Shown piece after piece: positions 16,437 through 24,309 of a stretch of DNA of 32,106 bases. Under the pieces are notes generated by a model. That model saw nothing but the letters and a program-made list of their open reading frames with translations. It made no database searches and was not told where the DNA came from. The position numbers and the translations under genes were made by a program. The DNA comes from Clostridiales bacterium (GTDB taxonomy: Bacteria > Bacillota > Clostridia > Lachnospirales > Lachnospiraceae), in the NCBI GenBank assembly GCA_029007845.1, contig JAQXIP010000016.1, positions 1-32,106 of the forward strand. Direction: 5' to 3'. How positions within the stretch are numbered: the stretch's first letter is position 1; every line of letters starts with the position of its first letter.

Positions 16437-18518
16437 ATGGAAAACCAAAAGATTTACATGAATCGGGAACTGTCCTGGCTGAAATTTAATGAACGTGTGC
16501 TTGAAGAGGCGGAAACGGAAGGCTTGCCATTGTGCGAACGCCTTTCGTTTGCGTCTATTTTTCAAAGTAATCTGGACGAGTTCTTTATGGTACGGGTTGG
16601 CTCCCTGATCGACCAGATGATGCTCTCAAAAGAAATCCGGGATAATAAGACGAATATGACTTCCCAGGAACAGATTAAGGCGATCTTAGAGCAGGTAGCC
16701 TGCCTGAATCACAGAAAAGATGCGGTATACGAGAACCTGATGAAAAATCTGGAAGAATACGGAATTAACATTGTGGACTTCCGGAAGGTGGGAAAGAAGG
16801 GCTGCGAGTATCTGAAAGAATACTTTGAAGCAGAGATTCTGCCGTTGATTTCTCCATTCATTGTAGGAAAAAGACAGCCGTTTCCATTTTTAAAAAACAA
16901 GGAAATCTATGCGGTCAGTGTACTTGAAAAGAAAAAAGGAAAAGAAAAACTGGGGATTATCCCTTGCGGAACCGGCGTATTTCCAAGGCTGATTGAAGTC
17001 CCGGGCAATCCGGGCAACTATATGCTTGTAGAAGAATTGATTCTGCACTTTATTCCACAGATCTTTGAGGGCTATACGATAAAGGCAAAATCCCTGATCC
17101 GGGTAACCAGAAATGCAGACATTGACGCAGATGCCCTGTATGACGAGGATCTGGATTACCGTGATTTTATGGTGGAATTAATTAAAAAGAGGAAGAGACT
17201 GGCACCGGTGCGCCTGGAACTGACACGGGAACTGGACGGAGATATTGTGGATATCCTGTGCAGCTATCTGGACGTAGACACCGATTATGTATTCCGGAGC
17301 AATACGCCGCTTGACCTGTCTTTCTTGTTCCTTTTAAGTGATCATCTGAGAAATAATCCGGAACTATTTTATGAAAAAAGGCTTCCGCAGAATTCGCCGC
17401 AGTTTCGGATGGATGAACCGCTGTTACCTCAGATTCAGGAAAAAGATAAACTTCTGGCCTATCCATTTGAAAGCATTAAGCCATTTCTGGAGATGCTTCG
17501 CGAGGCGGCCAATGATCCGGACGTTGTGTCTGTTAAGATGACCCTTTATCGTGTCGCAAGACAGAGCAAAGTTGTGGAGGCGCTGATTGAAGCAGCAGAG
17601 AACGGAAAAGAAGTGCTTGTTCTTGTGGAACTAAAAGCCCGGTTTGATGAAGAAAATAATATTGAGTGGTCGAGACGGCTTGAAGATGCCGGCTGTCAGG
17701 TAATATACGGACTGGATGGATATAAGGTGCATTCAAAGCTCTGTCTCATCACAAAGAAATCCAAAGATGGACTGGAGTATATTACCCAGATTGGAACGGG
17801 TAATTACAACGAGAAGACAGCGCGGCTGTACACCGATCTTTCGCTGATGACTGGAAATAAAGAGATTGGTCAGGAGGCTTCCATGGTATTTGCTTCGCTG
17901 GCTATGGGTGAGACCGTGAAAAAAACAGAGCATCTTCTGGTTGCGCCAAATTGTCTGCAGAATAAAATCCTTTATATGATTGACCAGGAGATCGAACATG
18001 CGAAAAAGGGCGAGGAAGCTTATATTGGTGTGAAGATCAATTCCCTGACGGATAAAAAAATTATTGACCGCCTGATTCTGGCATCAAAGGCCGGTGTAAA
18101 GATTGACCTGATTGTCCGGGGAATCTGCTGTCTCATTCCTGGTGTGAAAGGTGAGACCGAAAACATCCGGGTCGTAAGCATTGTAGGACGTTTTCTCGAG
18201 CATTCCCGTATCTATCTGTTTGGGACAGGAGAGAGGGAGAAGATCTATATCGCTTCTGCTGATTTCATGACGAGAAATACTCTTCGGCGTGTGGAAGTGG
18301 CAGTGCCGGTGTATGATGAAGATTTGCGCATGCAGTTAAGTGAGATGTTTATTACGATGCTGAGCGATAACCAGCAGGCAAGGGAACTGCAAAGTGACGG
18401 AACTTATAAAAGAGTGGTATCGGATGGAACTGCCCTGAACTCTCAGGAATGGTTTTTTTTGCAGGCGTATGCAGCAAAAGAGGAACCGCACGAAATACCG
18501 GATAAGAAAGAAGCATAG
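16437..18518 (+). CDS. ppk1: polyphosphate kinase
   Basis: A 693-residue PPK1, which reversibly makes polyphosphate from ATP. The N-terminal domain begins NRELSWLKFNERVLEEA and has FQSNLDEFFMVRVGSL, both family signatures. The phospho-acceptor histidine is H432 (YKVHSKLC), aligned with E. coli H435; the second HKD-like histidine is H589 (LEHSRIYLFG), aligned with H592. The GTGNYNEKTARLYTD segment is intact. Length is normal for PPK1. The start has AGGAGA about 9 nt upstream. Immediately downstream are a CorA-type magnesium channel, a PstS-like lipoprotein and an Na/Pi cotransporter, a coherent phosphate-storage group (polyphosphate is a Mg salt in cells). Confidence 0.97.
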   Translation: MENQKIYMNRELSWLKFNERVLEEAETEGLPLCERLSFASIFQSNLDEFFMVRVGSLIDQMMLSKEIRDNKTNMTSQEQIKAILEQVACLNHRKDAVYENLMKNLEEYGINIVDFRKVGKKGCEYLKEYFEAEILPLISPFIVGKRQPFPFLKNKEIYAVSVLEKKKGKEKLGIIPCGTGVFPRLIEVPGNPGNYMLVEELILHFIPQIFEGYTIKAKSLIRVTRNADIDADALYDEDLDYRDFMVELIKKRKRLAPVRLELTRELDGDIVDILCSYLDVDTDYVFRSNTPLDLSFLFLLSDHLRNNPELFYEKRLPQNSPQFRMDEPLLPQIQEKDKLLAYPFESIKPFLEMLREAANDPDVVSVKMTLYRVARQSKVVEALIEAAENGKEVLVLVELKARFDEENNIEWSRRLEDAGCQVIYGLDGYKVHSKLCLITKKSKDGLEYITQIGTGNYNEKTARLYTDLSLMTGNKEIGQEASMVFASLAMGETVKKTEHLLVAPNCLQNKILYMIDQEIEHAKKGEEAYIGVKINSLTDKKIIDRLILASKAGVKIDLIVRGICCLIPGVKGETENIRVVSIVGRFLEHSRIYLFGTGEREKIYIASADFMTRNTLRRVEVAVPVYDEDLRMQLSEMFITMLSDNQQARELQSDGTYKRVVSDGTALNSQEWFFLQAYAAKEEPHEIPDKKEA

Positions 18519-18529
18519 GGGGAATCGGT

Positions 18530-19441
18530 TTGCGGATTCTGGCTTTGGGAGATACGCTGGAAGAAATTACACAACAAGAGTTAGAACCTGGAAAGTCTGC
18601 TGCTTTTATCGCAAAGCAGGCAGAGGCTGTGTCTGCCATGGAACTTGCAGGCATGGTCTTTGAAGGAGAAGTGAATCTAAAGAATGTGGAGTTCTGTAAG
18701 ATGGAGACCCAGCAGGAGTGTCTTGCGGGATCCCTCTGCATTCCCCGTTTTTCGGATCTGATTGGCAGCCGGTACAAAATTCTGTTCTTTATCAATCGGA
18801 GCAACATCGTAATCATTGATGATGATGGATTTGCAGAACGTCTGATTATGCGGATAAGGAGCCGTAGAACAAGACAGGGACAGACCAGGGAACATTTTTT
18901 ATATAACTTTATCACCCAGTTTATCAGCAAGGATATTGAGATACTGGGGCAGTATGAGAAAAAAATAATGGAATTAGAAGAGATGGTAATCAATGGAAAG
19001 GTGGAAACCCTGCAAAGCCAGATTATGCCGATCCGGAGAGAACTTCTTATACTGCGGAGCTATTATGATGAAATGATGGACATGGGAAAAGAGTTAGAAG
19101 AGGACGAAAATCATTTTTTTGCAAAGAAACAGCTGAAATATTTCGGAACCATTACGGATCGTGCCGACCGGCTTATGGGAAAAACGGTTCATCTTCTGGA
19201 ATATGCCCAGCAGGTGAAAGATGCCCACCAGGCGCAGATTGATGCCCAGCAGACAAAAAATATGCAGTTTCTTACCGTGATATCGACGATTTTTTTTCCA
19301 TTAACATTAATTACCGGATGGTATGGAATGAACTTTGAAAATATGCCGGAGCTGAAGAATGGCTATCCGTTTGTGATTAGCTTAAGCCTGGTGGTAGTTG
19401 CGGTCTGTATCATCCTGTTTAAAAAGAAAAAAATATTTTAA
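18530..19441 (+). CDS. CorA-family magnesium transporter
   Basis: A 303-residue protein with the CorA layout: cytoplasmic alpha/beta head, a long helical stalk (about 120-240) and two C-terminal membrane helices (about 245-263 and 279-298). The pore signature YGMN is present (GMN at 266-268) and the basic tail KKKK follows helix 2. CorA channels carry Mg2+ and sometimes Co2+ or Ni2+. The start is TTG at 18530 with AGGGGGA about 7 nt before it, only 12 nt after the ppk1 stop; an internal ATG would lose conserved N-terminal sequence. Co-transcription with ppk1 suggests supplying Mg2+ for polyphosphate. Confidence 0.9.
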   Translation: MRILALGDTLEEITQQELEPGKSAAFIAKQAEAVSAMELAGMVFEGEVNLKNVEFCKMETQQECLAGSLCIPRFSDLIGSRYKILFFINRSNIVIIDDDGFAERLIMRIRSRRTRQGQTREHFLYNFITQFISKDIEILGQYEKKIMELEEMVINGKVETLQSQIMPIRRELLILRSYYDEMMDMGKELEEDENHFFAKKQLKYFGTITDRADRLMGKTVHLLEYAQQVKDAHQAQIDAQQTKNMQFLTVISTIFFPLTLITGWYGMNFENMPELKNGYPFVISLSLVVVAVCIILFKKKKIF

Positions 19442-19458
19442 GATGGAGGAATCCAAGG

Positions 19459-20343
19459 ATGAAGCTGAAAAAAATACTGTGTATGCTGCTTTGTATGAGC
19501 CTTGTTCTTGCATTGCCCGGATGTCAGAGCCAGGAGCCGGCATCTGCGCAGAACAAAGAGATAGAAGGTCTGGACAAACTTGGTGACGTTCAGGTTGTAT
19601 CCAGAGAAGAAGGATCCGGAACGAGAAGTACATTTGCTGAGCTGGCGGGGTTTTCCGGAACGGATGAGGAGAAAACCGACCGGACAACAAAAAGTGCCAC
19701 TATTGCAAATGATGCAGAAGAAGTGCAGAACCTCGTAAGCCAGAACCAGTCTGCCATCGGTTATGTTTCACTGGGGACTTTCGAGGAAAACGATCCGATT
19801 AAGGCTTTGAAGGTAAACGGTGTGGCTGCCTCTCTCGAAGAGAAGTCGTATCCGTTAAGCCGCACCTTTTATCTGGCATATTGCGGAAAACGGAATGAAT
19901 TAGAACAGGATTTTCTGTCTTATGTGCATGGAGCCGGTCAGAGCATTGTGGCGGAGTCTTACATGCCAGTGGCAAAGAGCAGCCAGTTTTTGTCCAATCA
20001 GAAGAAGGGCACAATCAGAATCGGAGGTTCTACTTCTGTGGCACCTTTAATGGAAAAACTTGCCAAAGCATATATGGAGATTAATCCGAATGCAGACATT
20101 ATCGTGGAGGCATCTGATTCAGGTGACGGACTGACAAGAGCGATGTCTGGGGAACTGGATTTTGGAATGTCATCCAGAGATTTGAAAGACTATGAGATGG
20201 AACTGTTAGACTACGAAGAGATTGCAAAGGATCAGATTGTTTTGGTTGTCAATGCCGGCAATCCGTTGGAGGATATCTCCATGGACAATCTGAAAAAAAT
20301 ATTTACCGGTGAATATGAACAATGGAACGAACTGAACCAGTGA
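19459..20343 (+). CDS. circularly permuted PstS-like phosphate-binding lipoprotein
   Basis: A 294-residue lipoprotein: hydrophobic signal and lipobox LPGC with lipid-anchored C22. The binding fold is in swapped order. Residues about 44-165 carry motifs that lie in the C-terminal half of ordinary PstS (VVSREEGSGTRSTF, SAIGYVSLG, YPLSRTFYL). Residues about 184-294 carry what is normally the N-terminal half (GGSTSVAPLMEKLA, SRDLKDYE, and then VNAGNPLEDISMDNLKKIFTG). Length equals one PstS. Phosphate-contact motifs (GSTS, SGD, SRD, EGSGTR) are all present, so binding is plausible. No pstCAB genes follow; instead an Na/Pi cotransporter starts 22 nt later, so it may act as a sensor or feeder for that system. 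Confidence 0.88.
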   Translation: MKLKKILCMLLCMSLVLALPGCQSQEPASAQNKEIEGLDKLGDVQVVSREEGSGTRSTFAELAGFSGTDEEKTDRTTKSATIANDAEEVQNLVSQNQSAIGYVSLGTFEENDPIKALKVNGVAASLEEKSYPLSRTFYLAYCGKRNELEQDFLSYVHGAGQSIVAESYMPVAKSSQFLSNQKKGTIRIGGSTSVAPLMEKLAKAYMEINPNADIIVEASDSGDGLTRAMSGELDFGMSSRDLKDYEMELLDYEEIAKDQIVLVVNAGNPLEDISMDNLKKIFTGEYEQWNELNQ

Positions 20344-20365
20344 GAAAGCACGAAAGGGGTAACCG

Positions 20366-22060
20366 ATGAAAGATACATTACAGATTTTATTTGGATTATT
20401 TGGCGGCCTTGCCATCTTTATATATGGAATGAACCTGATGAGCGAAAGCCTGCAGAAAGCGGCCGGTGAAAAGATGAAAAAAGTACTGGCACTGCTTACA
20501 AAAAACCGTCTGCTGGGTGTTCTTGCCGGAGCACTGACAACAGCAGTACTGCAGAGCAGCAGCGCGACAACCGTAATGGCAATCGGGTTTGTCAGTGCCG
20601 GGCTGATGAGCCTTCCACAGGCAATTTCCATTATTTTTGGTGCGAATATCGGAACAACGATGACAGCCCAGATTATTGCTTTTAAGATTAGCGACTATAT
20701 TTATCTGTTCGTATTTTTAGGGTTTATTATTACGTTTATCACAAAATCAGAAAAATGGAAAAACATTGGACAGACGATATTTGCTTTTGGTCTTTTGTTC
20801 CTTGGAATTGAGACGATGGGAAGTGTAATGAAACCACTGGCATCCAGCCCGATTTTCCTGAATCTGATTGGAAAGGTTGCAGATGTACCAGTTCTTGGGG
20901 TACTGGTTGGTACACTTATGACACTTGTCGTGCAAAGCAGTAGTGCGACCATTGCGGTGTTACAGAACTTTGCAACCCAGGCCGGACCGGACGGAGTAAC
21001 GAGTATCATGGGATTAGCAGGAGCAATTCCAATTCTTCTTGGTGACAATATTGGTACAACGATTACAGCCCTTCTGGCATGTATTGGACAGTCAAAGGAT
21101 GCAAAGAGAACGGCTGCAGCGCATTGTATTTTTAATATTTCCGGTTCCCTGATGTTTATCTGGTTTGTGAAGCCGTATGCAGCTTTGATCCAGCAGCTGT
21201 CTCCGAAAGGACCCGAAGTAGAAGTAATCTCTCGTCAGATTGCCAATGCCCATACCGGTTTTAACCTTACGATGACCATTGTGTGGACGATTTTACTTGG
21301 TGTGATGGTGAAGATTGTAATGAAATTACTTCCGGATGGAACGAATAAAGTAACGGATCCGGCAGAACCATTGTATCTGGATACCAACTTGATTAACCAG
21401 CCTGCTGCAGCTTTGCAGCTTGTTGCAAAAGAGGTATTCCATTGCAGCAGTGTGGTGGAAGAAATGCTTGAGAAAGCAGCACAGGCAGCAAAAACAGAGG
21501 AAAAGTCCATCCTTCTGGACATTCAGAAAAAGGCAGAAATCGTCAGTCAATTAACGGAGAAGATAACGGATTATCTGGCAGATCTGTTCTCTGCAGGTGT
21601 CCTGACAGAGGAGCAGGCTACCCAGACAGCAAGAATGATGTATGTACTTGGTGATATTGAGCGTATTGGAAGCCTGTGCAAAGACGTATCGGACTCCATA
21701 TCCGATAAGATTGAAATGAAATATGCCTTTACACCAGAGGCAATGAAAGAACTGGAACAGAGTCTGCTTCTGATGAAAGAAATGTATTCGGATACTCTTC
21801 AGATTATGGAAAATGGTGAGAAAGATGGAATTGAAAACATTCTGAAGCAGAAGGAAAAAGTGATGGATCTGGATATTGATATGAGGAAAGCCCATATGGG
21901 GCGTGTGGCAGCAGGAAAATGTTCCGGCGGTCTTACAGCACCATTTTCAAAGATCCTTCACTGCATTGACCGTATTGGCAACGCATGTGTGAATATTGCA
22001 GAGACTGTTGCAACCCAGCTTAATTTTAAGTATTTCCTGATCGATGAGGAAAAACAGTAA
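20366..22060 (+). CDS. Na+/phosphate cotransporter with PhoU-like tail
   Basis: A 564-residue NptA/PhoU-fusion type transporter. The membrane part (1-330) holds the two inverted-repeat signatures of the family: LQSSSATTVMAIGF near 55 and VQSSSATIAVLQ near 192, each preceded by a G-rich helix, with GANIGTTMT and GDNIGTTIT after them. Residues about 350-555 form a helical PhoU-like regulatory domain. It imports or exports phosphate using the sodium gradient. It starts 22 nt after the PstS-like gene with GAAAGGGGT upstream and ends the phosphate operon before a strong terminator. Confidence 0.93.
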   Translation: MKDTLQILFGLFGGLAIFIYGMNLMSESLQKAAGEKMKKVLALLTKNRLLGVLAGALTTAVLQSSSATTVMAIGFVSAGLMSLPQAISIIFGANIGTTMTAQIIAFKISDYIYLFVFLGFIITFITKSEKWKNIGQTIFAFGLLFLGIETMGSVMKPLASSPIFLNLIGKVADVPVLGVLVGTLMTLVVQSSSATIAVLQNFATQAGPDGVTSIMGLAGAIPILLGDNIGTTITALLACIGQSKDAKRTAAAHCIFNISGSLMFIWFVKPYAALIQQLSPKGPEVEVISRQIANAHTGFNLTMTIVWTILLGVMVKIVMKLLPDGTNKVTDPAEPLYLDTNLINQPAAALQLVAKEVFHCSSVVEEMLEKAAQAAKTEEKSILLDIQKKAEIVSQLTEKITDYLADLFSAGVLTEEQATQTARMMYVLGDIERIGSLCKDVSDSISDKIEMKYAFTPEAMKELEQSLLLMKEMYSDTLQIMENGEKDGIENILKQKEKVMDLDIDMRKAHMGRVAAGKCSGGLTAPFSKILHCIDRIGNACVNIAETVATQLNFKYFLIDEEKQ

Positions 22061-22066
22061 CGTTTA

Positions 22067-22117
22067 GTACATAAAAAAAGCAGCCGCTATCATGTAGCCG
22101 GCTGCTTTTTTATGTAC
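22067..22117 (+). terminator. strong bidirectional terminator after the phosphate operon
   Basis: GCAGCCG (22080-22086) pairs with CGGCTGC (22099-22105), flanked by seven A before and six T after; pairing extends outward to GTACAT and ATGTAC at 22067-22072 and 22112-22117. It begins 7 nt after the transporter stop. Confidence 0.92.
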
Positions 22118-22211
22118 ATTTGGAGAAGATAGTACGTCCGGGTGATTGAAAGCGAAAAATAAAATTGAAAAGAAATGATAGGTATGGTAACATAAACGAA
22201 GAAAGTATCAC

Positions 22212-22405
22212 ATGATTAAAACTTCCCATATGTATTTCCCGCGCCCGCTTTTGTGGATAGGGGCATTCACTCGCACACGGTTCGGCATAGATCGAGTGTC
22301 TGTCCCAGGTGGACGAAAGACCGGACGAGCCCAGCTATCCACCCCTGGAGAATCCAGATGGCAGGCGGTGGCTGTGGGAAAATATATATGGGAAGTTTTA
22401 GTCAT
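22212..22405. repeat. 194-bp terminal-inverted-repeat element, copy A
   Basis: The ends (22212-22240 and 22376-22405) are inverted repeats of about 29-30 bp with two or three differences; both read ATGAnTAAAACTTCCCATAT inward. The centre has a 54-bp block (22272-22325) that matches 24095-24148 with three mismatches, and a second shared block near 22333-22378. It encodes no credible protein. It looks like a non-autonomous MITE-like element or a mobile structured-RNA repeat. No clear target duplication is seen. Confidence 0.75.
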
Positions 22406-22489
22406 ATAATTTATCAATGACTACGGCTGTATATATGCTTGGATTTAATACTTATCATGGATTTAAGGAGTATTGTTAAGGAGAAGATT

Positions 22490-23122
22490 ATGGATCACAG
22501 AAAAAGAAGAGATGAAGAAATGGCTTATATTTCGGATGAAGCGGTTTTTGAAGAGCAGAAGATTACCAGAAGACTGGTGGACCAGCTGAACACAGCAGAC
22601 AGTTCTGATTTTGAACGATTGAAAGAACTGGCGCATAATCTGGTTCGTGGATCAAGAAAGGATCTGTTTATTGTTCCTCCGTTCCGGTGCGATTATGGAT
22701 TTCACATTGAGGCAGGAAATCATGTGTTTATTAATTATAATTGCACGATTCTTGATGTGGGGAAGGTTCACATTGGAAATCATGTGCTGATTGCACCAAA
22801 TGTGTCCATCTATACGGCAGGGCATCCGATTCATCCGGAGACAAGAAAGACTGGATATGAATATGGTATTCCGGTAACGATAGAAGATAATGTGTGGATT
22901 GGTGGAAATGTGGTGATTGTTCCGGGAGTAACCATTGGGGAAAATGCAGTCATCGGAGCAGGAAGTGTTGTGACGAAAGATATTCCGGCAAATACCATTG
23001 CTGCGGGAAACCCTTGTAAGGTGATTCGGTCGATTACGGAAGAAGATCGGAAGTATTATTATAAAGACCGGGAATTCGATCCAGAGGCTTTGGAGGATAT
23101 GAGAGAAAGAAGCCATGAATAA
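22490..23122 (+). CDS. maltose/galactoside-type O-acetyltransferase
   Basis: A 210-residue left-handed beta-helix acetyltransferase of the Maa/NodL/LacA group. The N-terminal helical cap includes NLVRGSRKDLFIVPPFRCDYG. Hexapeptide repeats run from about 95 to 185 (VGKVHIGNHVLIAPNVSI, VWIGGNVVIVPGVTIGENA, VIGAGSVVTKDIPANTIAAG), with the catalytic histidine in AGHPIHPE. It transfers acetyl from acetyl-CoA to a sugar hydroxyl; which sugar is not readable. The ATG at 22490 has AAGGAG 6 nt before it. It follows inverted-repeat copy A and ends in its own hairpin terminator. Confidence 0.9.
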   Translation: MDHRKRRDEEMAYISDEAVFEEQKITRRLVDQLNTADSSDFERLKELAHNLVRGSRKDLFIVPPFRCDYGFHIEAGNHVFINYNCTILDVGKVHIGNHVLIAPNVSIYTAGHPIHPETRKTGYEYGIPVTIEDNVWIGGNVVIVPGVTIGENAVIGAGSVVTKDIPANTIAAGNPCKVIRSITEEDRKYYYKDREFDPEALEDMRERSHE

Positions 23123-23129
23123 AAAGAAA

Positions 23130-23164
23130 AAAGGAAGTACCACATTGTCTGTGATACTTCCTTT
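23130..23164. terminator. convergent terminator
   Basis: AAAGGAAGTA (23130-23139) and TACTTCCTTT (23155-23164) form a 10-bp stem with an inner CAC/GTG. A-rich sequence precedes and a T-rich one follows, so it can serve both the acetyltransferase (+) and the minus-strand gene ending at 23198. Confidence 0.8.
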
Positions 23165-23197
23165 CTGATTTTCAAAAGACCTTTTCACCCCAACATC

Positions 23198-23881
23198 TTA
23201 ATATTGCCCAATTGGTGAACTGCTGCCGGAAGCGGAAGCGATCTCTTTTTCCAGAGTCATAATCTCAACCCGCTGGCTTCTTAAATGGTCAATGTGTTTG
23301 CAGAAGTTACCGTCATCATTCATGATGTTTAAGAATTTTACGGTCTCAGATTCTGCGGATAATGGAATCATATTGTAAGAGTTGCTCTCAATTGCACTCT
23401 CGATTTTACGCAGTTCCTCAATTAATGCGTGTTTGTATTCTTCGATACCAACCTTCAAACGTTCTATCTGTTCTTTTGCTTTCTTAACTCTGATCTTAGC
23501 AATAACAGGTGAAGTATCAACCAGAACGTCGTCTGCCTCGAACATGTAAACTAATGGGCCAGGTTTCATGATTTTAATTAAGCGCTGGCCTTTCTCAATC
23601 TGGCGGTTTGTAGATTTGATGAAGTTGTTCACATCATTGTCTACCTGAGGATACGTCATAACCTCTCCGTCAAGATAGTAAATACCGCTTCGTTTAGTGA
23701 TGCTGTTCGTGATTGGATCCATATCGTAAAAACGGAAACCGATAATGGACACATCGGTAGAAGGATCATCTGCGGCTAAAGCCTCCTCCATAGCAGCATT
23801 GATATCCCATTCGGTCACTGGCCGGGTGTTGTTGAAAAAGCCGAATCCCACATTTAGATACTGAACAAAACTATTTCCCAT
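23198..23881 (-). CDS. uncharacterised cytoplasmic protein with central coiled coil
   Basis: I do not recognise this 227-residue protein. No signal peptide or membrane helix is seen. The N-terminal 120 residues look like a folded mixed alpha/beta domain (VSIIGFRFYDMDP, SGIYYLDGEVMTYPQVD). Residues about 125-165 are a likely coiled coil (AKEQIERLKVGIEEYKHALIEEL in outline), and a second helical part ends in a serine-rich tail. AAGGAGT lies about 8 nt before the ATG, and a good sigma-A promoter stands upstream, so it is a real, vegetatively expressed gene. It is transcribed alone. Confidence 0.75.
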   Translation of the reverse strand: MGNSFVQYLNVGFGFFNNTRPVTEWDINAAMEEALAADDPSTDVSIIGFRFYDMDPITNSITKRSGIYYLDGEVMTYPQVDNDVNNFIKSTNRQIEKGQRLIKIMKPGPLVYMFEADDVLVDTSPVIAKIRVKKAKEQIERLKVGIEEYKHALIEELRKIESAIESNSYNMIPLSAESETVKFLNIMNDDGNFCKHIDHLRSQRVEIMTLEKEIASASGSSSPIGQY

Positions 23882-23926
23882 CTTTTTTCACTCCTTCTAG
23901 TAAATTGAACGTAGAAAACTAACTAC

Positions 23927-23955
23927 ATTGTAGCACGGCTTGGCTATTTTCTCAA
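23927..23955 (-). promoter_or_regulatory. sigma-A promoter of the gene at 23198-23881
   Basis: On the minus strand TTGAGA (23955-23950) and TACAAT (23932-23927) are separated by exactly 17 nt, 45 nt before the start codon. Confidence 0.75.
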
Positions 23956-24079
23956 CCATTAAAACAGAAAAATTTTGGAAGATTATGTCGATTTGTTAAT
24001 GCCCACGTCTGCATATCGTCCGCATCCGGACAAGACAGCCCTGATGTGCCGATTCGTGGATGCTGCCTGTCTTTTTTTT

Positions 24080-24304
24080 TATAATCTCAAACTTCGCACA
24101 CGGTTCGGCATAAATCGAGTGTCTGTCCCATGCGGACGAAAGACCGGAAGTGTCCAGCTGTCGAATGAACATGAATGATCAAAAGAGCCGAAATCCGATA
24201 TCAGACAAATCAGCAATTTGATGCGGGTTGGGCTATCCACGCCTAGGAAAGCCAGGTGGCAGGCGGGGGCTGTGAATAAATGCATGTGCGAAGTTTGAGT
24301 TATA
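24080..24304. repeat. 225-bp terminal-inverted-repeat element, copy B
   Basis: The ends (24080-24100 and 24285-24304) are 20-21 bp inverted repeats carrying CTCAAACTTCGCACA, with one difference. The interior shares a 54-bp block with copy A (24095-24148, three mismatches) and a later block around 24231-24275 (GGCAGGCGGnGGCTGTG). Copy B has about 60 bp between the blocks that copy A lacks. The terminal sequences of the two copies differ while the cores agree. No protein is encoded. Confidence 0.75.
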
Positions 24305-24309
24305 ATTAA

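Noticed and set aside
22208-22417. 65-69 residue open frames on both strands of the 22212-22405 repeat
   Set aside because: Both arise from the inverted repeat and high-GC core; no ribosome binding site and no protein-like composition.
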